From contig CP070672.1 in assembly GCA_020351895.1 (NCBI GenBank), positions 2,732,168-2,737,231 of the forward strand: DNA of 5,064 nucleotides, in the 5' to 3' direction. Origin of the DNA: Thermoplasmata archaeon. GTDB lineage: Archaea; Thermoplasmatota; Thermoplasmata; GCA-020350865. Made by a program: the position numbers and the translations under genes. A model generated the notes under the pieces. That model was not told where the DNA came from. It saw only the letters and a list, made by a program, of their open reading frames with translations, and did not search any database. Shown in pieces: positions 4,777 to 5,064 of the stretch (positions within the stretch are counted from its first letter, which is position 1; the number at the start of each line of letters is the position of its first letter).

Positions 4777-5064
4777 CTATATCTTCTTTGCTGCAACAAA
4801 ATAGCTAGTCATCCTATGAAATATATTTTCAGTTTCAATGATTTGAAAATTTCCACGGGTTATCAGCTCTTCCAATTCAGGGATTTTGAACCTTGTCAAA
4901 ATATTTGGAAACGCTCTTATTATGATCAGCAGACGGTAGAAAGATAATTGAAATCTATTTATGATGGCCATTTTCTCCTTCAGACACGGTGTTACAGAAA
5001 TAAATAAACCGCCCGGCTTTAAAAGTTCGTTTATTCTTTGCAGTACCTGCTTGTGGTCTTCCAA
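4777..5064 (-). CDS. Class I SAM-dependent methyltransferase, C-terminal part (5' end outside window)
   Basis: The last 95 or so residues of a gene that enters from the right edge; the stop codon is TAG at 4777-4779. The opening LEDHKQVLQRINELLKPGG, followed by LFISVTP, is the stretch after motif III in Methyltransf_11/23-type enzymes: an E-D following the usual 'HL', a helix, then the L-K-P-G-G turn and a strand. The rest is a variable cap region with a hydrophobic patch (FYRLLIIIRAFP) and ends in a strand with FVAAKK, as in many family members. The SAM-binding glycine motif I must lie outside the window. Such enzymes methylate small molecules, lipids or quinone precursors; the substrate cannot be told. 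Same strand and 45 bp before the dehydrogenase start, so co-transcription is plausible. Confidence 0.85.
   Translation of the reverse strand: MEDHKQVLQRINELLKPGGLFISVTPCLKEKMAIINRFQLSFYRLLIIIRAFPNILTRFKIPELEELITRGNFQIIETENIFHRMTSYFVAAKKI

Noticed and set aside
4342..4804. Plus-strand frames opposite the dehydrogenase (4342-4557 and 4385-4804)
   Set aside because: The minus strand here encodes a full-length, well-conserved dehydrogenase; the plus-strand translations resemble no protein.

Overview
The window holds three genes, all on the minus strand. In transcription order (right to left) they are: the 3' end of a class I SAM-dependent methyltransferase (4777-5064, running off the right edge), a zinc-free quinone-oxidoreductase-type alcohol dehydrogenase (3748-4731), and one very large open frame (3515 down to the left edge, at least 1171 codons, no stop reached). 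I saw no rRNA, tRNA, CRISPR array or insertion sequence.

The large gene is the notable one. I read its frame codon by codon from the ATG at 3515 to position 3 and met no stop. In order it encodes: a signal peptide; a thioredoxin-fold domain with a DsbA-like WCPHC site; a rhodanese domain with an intact active-site loop (CKGGSR); an acidic linker; a membrane hairpin whose second half itself looks like a signal peptide; and about 775 residues of Asp- and Cys-rich surface modules. These modules are two MopE-type metal-binding motifs, three DUF4215/Myxococcus-type cysteine-rich repeats, thrombospondin type 3 (TSP3) calcium-binding repeats, several unassigned Cys-rich stretches, and four tandem 33-residue units. 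About 80 cysteines lie after the hairpin. The predicted topology puts both the redox half and the repeat half outside the cytoplasm, so the protein could be a membrane-anchored, calcium-dependent adhesin or stalk with its own thiol-redox/sulfur-transfer module. Alternatively, it is an in-frame fusion of two formerly separate secreted proteins. The function is inference; the domain order is read from the sequence.

The 232-bp gap between the dehydrogenase and the large gene is AT-rich. It holds a possible terminator, a TATA-like promoter tract, a near-perfect 14-bp tandem direct repeat and a strong Shine-Dalgarno sequence. The large gene is therefore probably transcribed separately from the methyltransferase-dehydrogenase pair.

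The organism cannot be fixed from this window. Base composition is moderate to AT-rich, genes start with ATG behind Shine-Dalgarno sites, and there are no introns, so it is a prokaryote. MopE/TSP3/DUF4215 surface proteins are typical of environmental bacteria such as Myxococcota and Desulfobacterota, and also occur in uncultivated archaea. The TATA-like tract would fit an archaeon but does not prove one.
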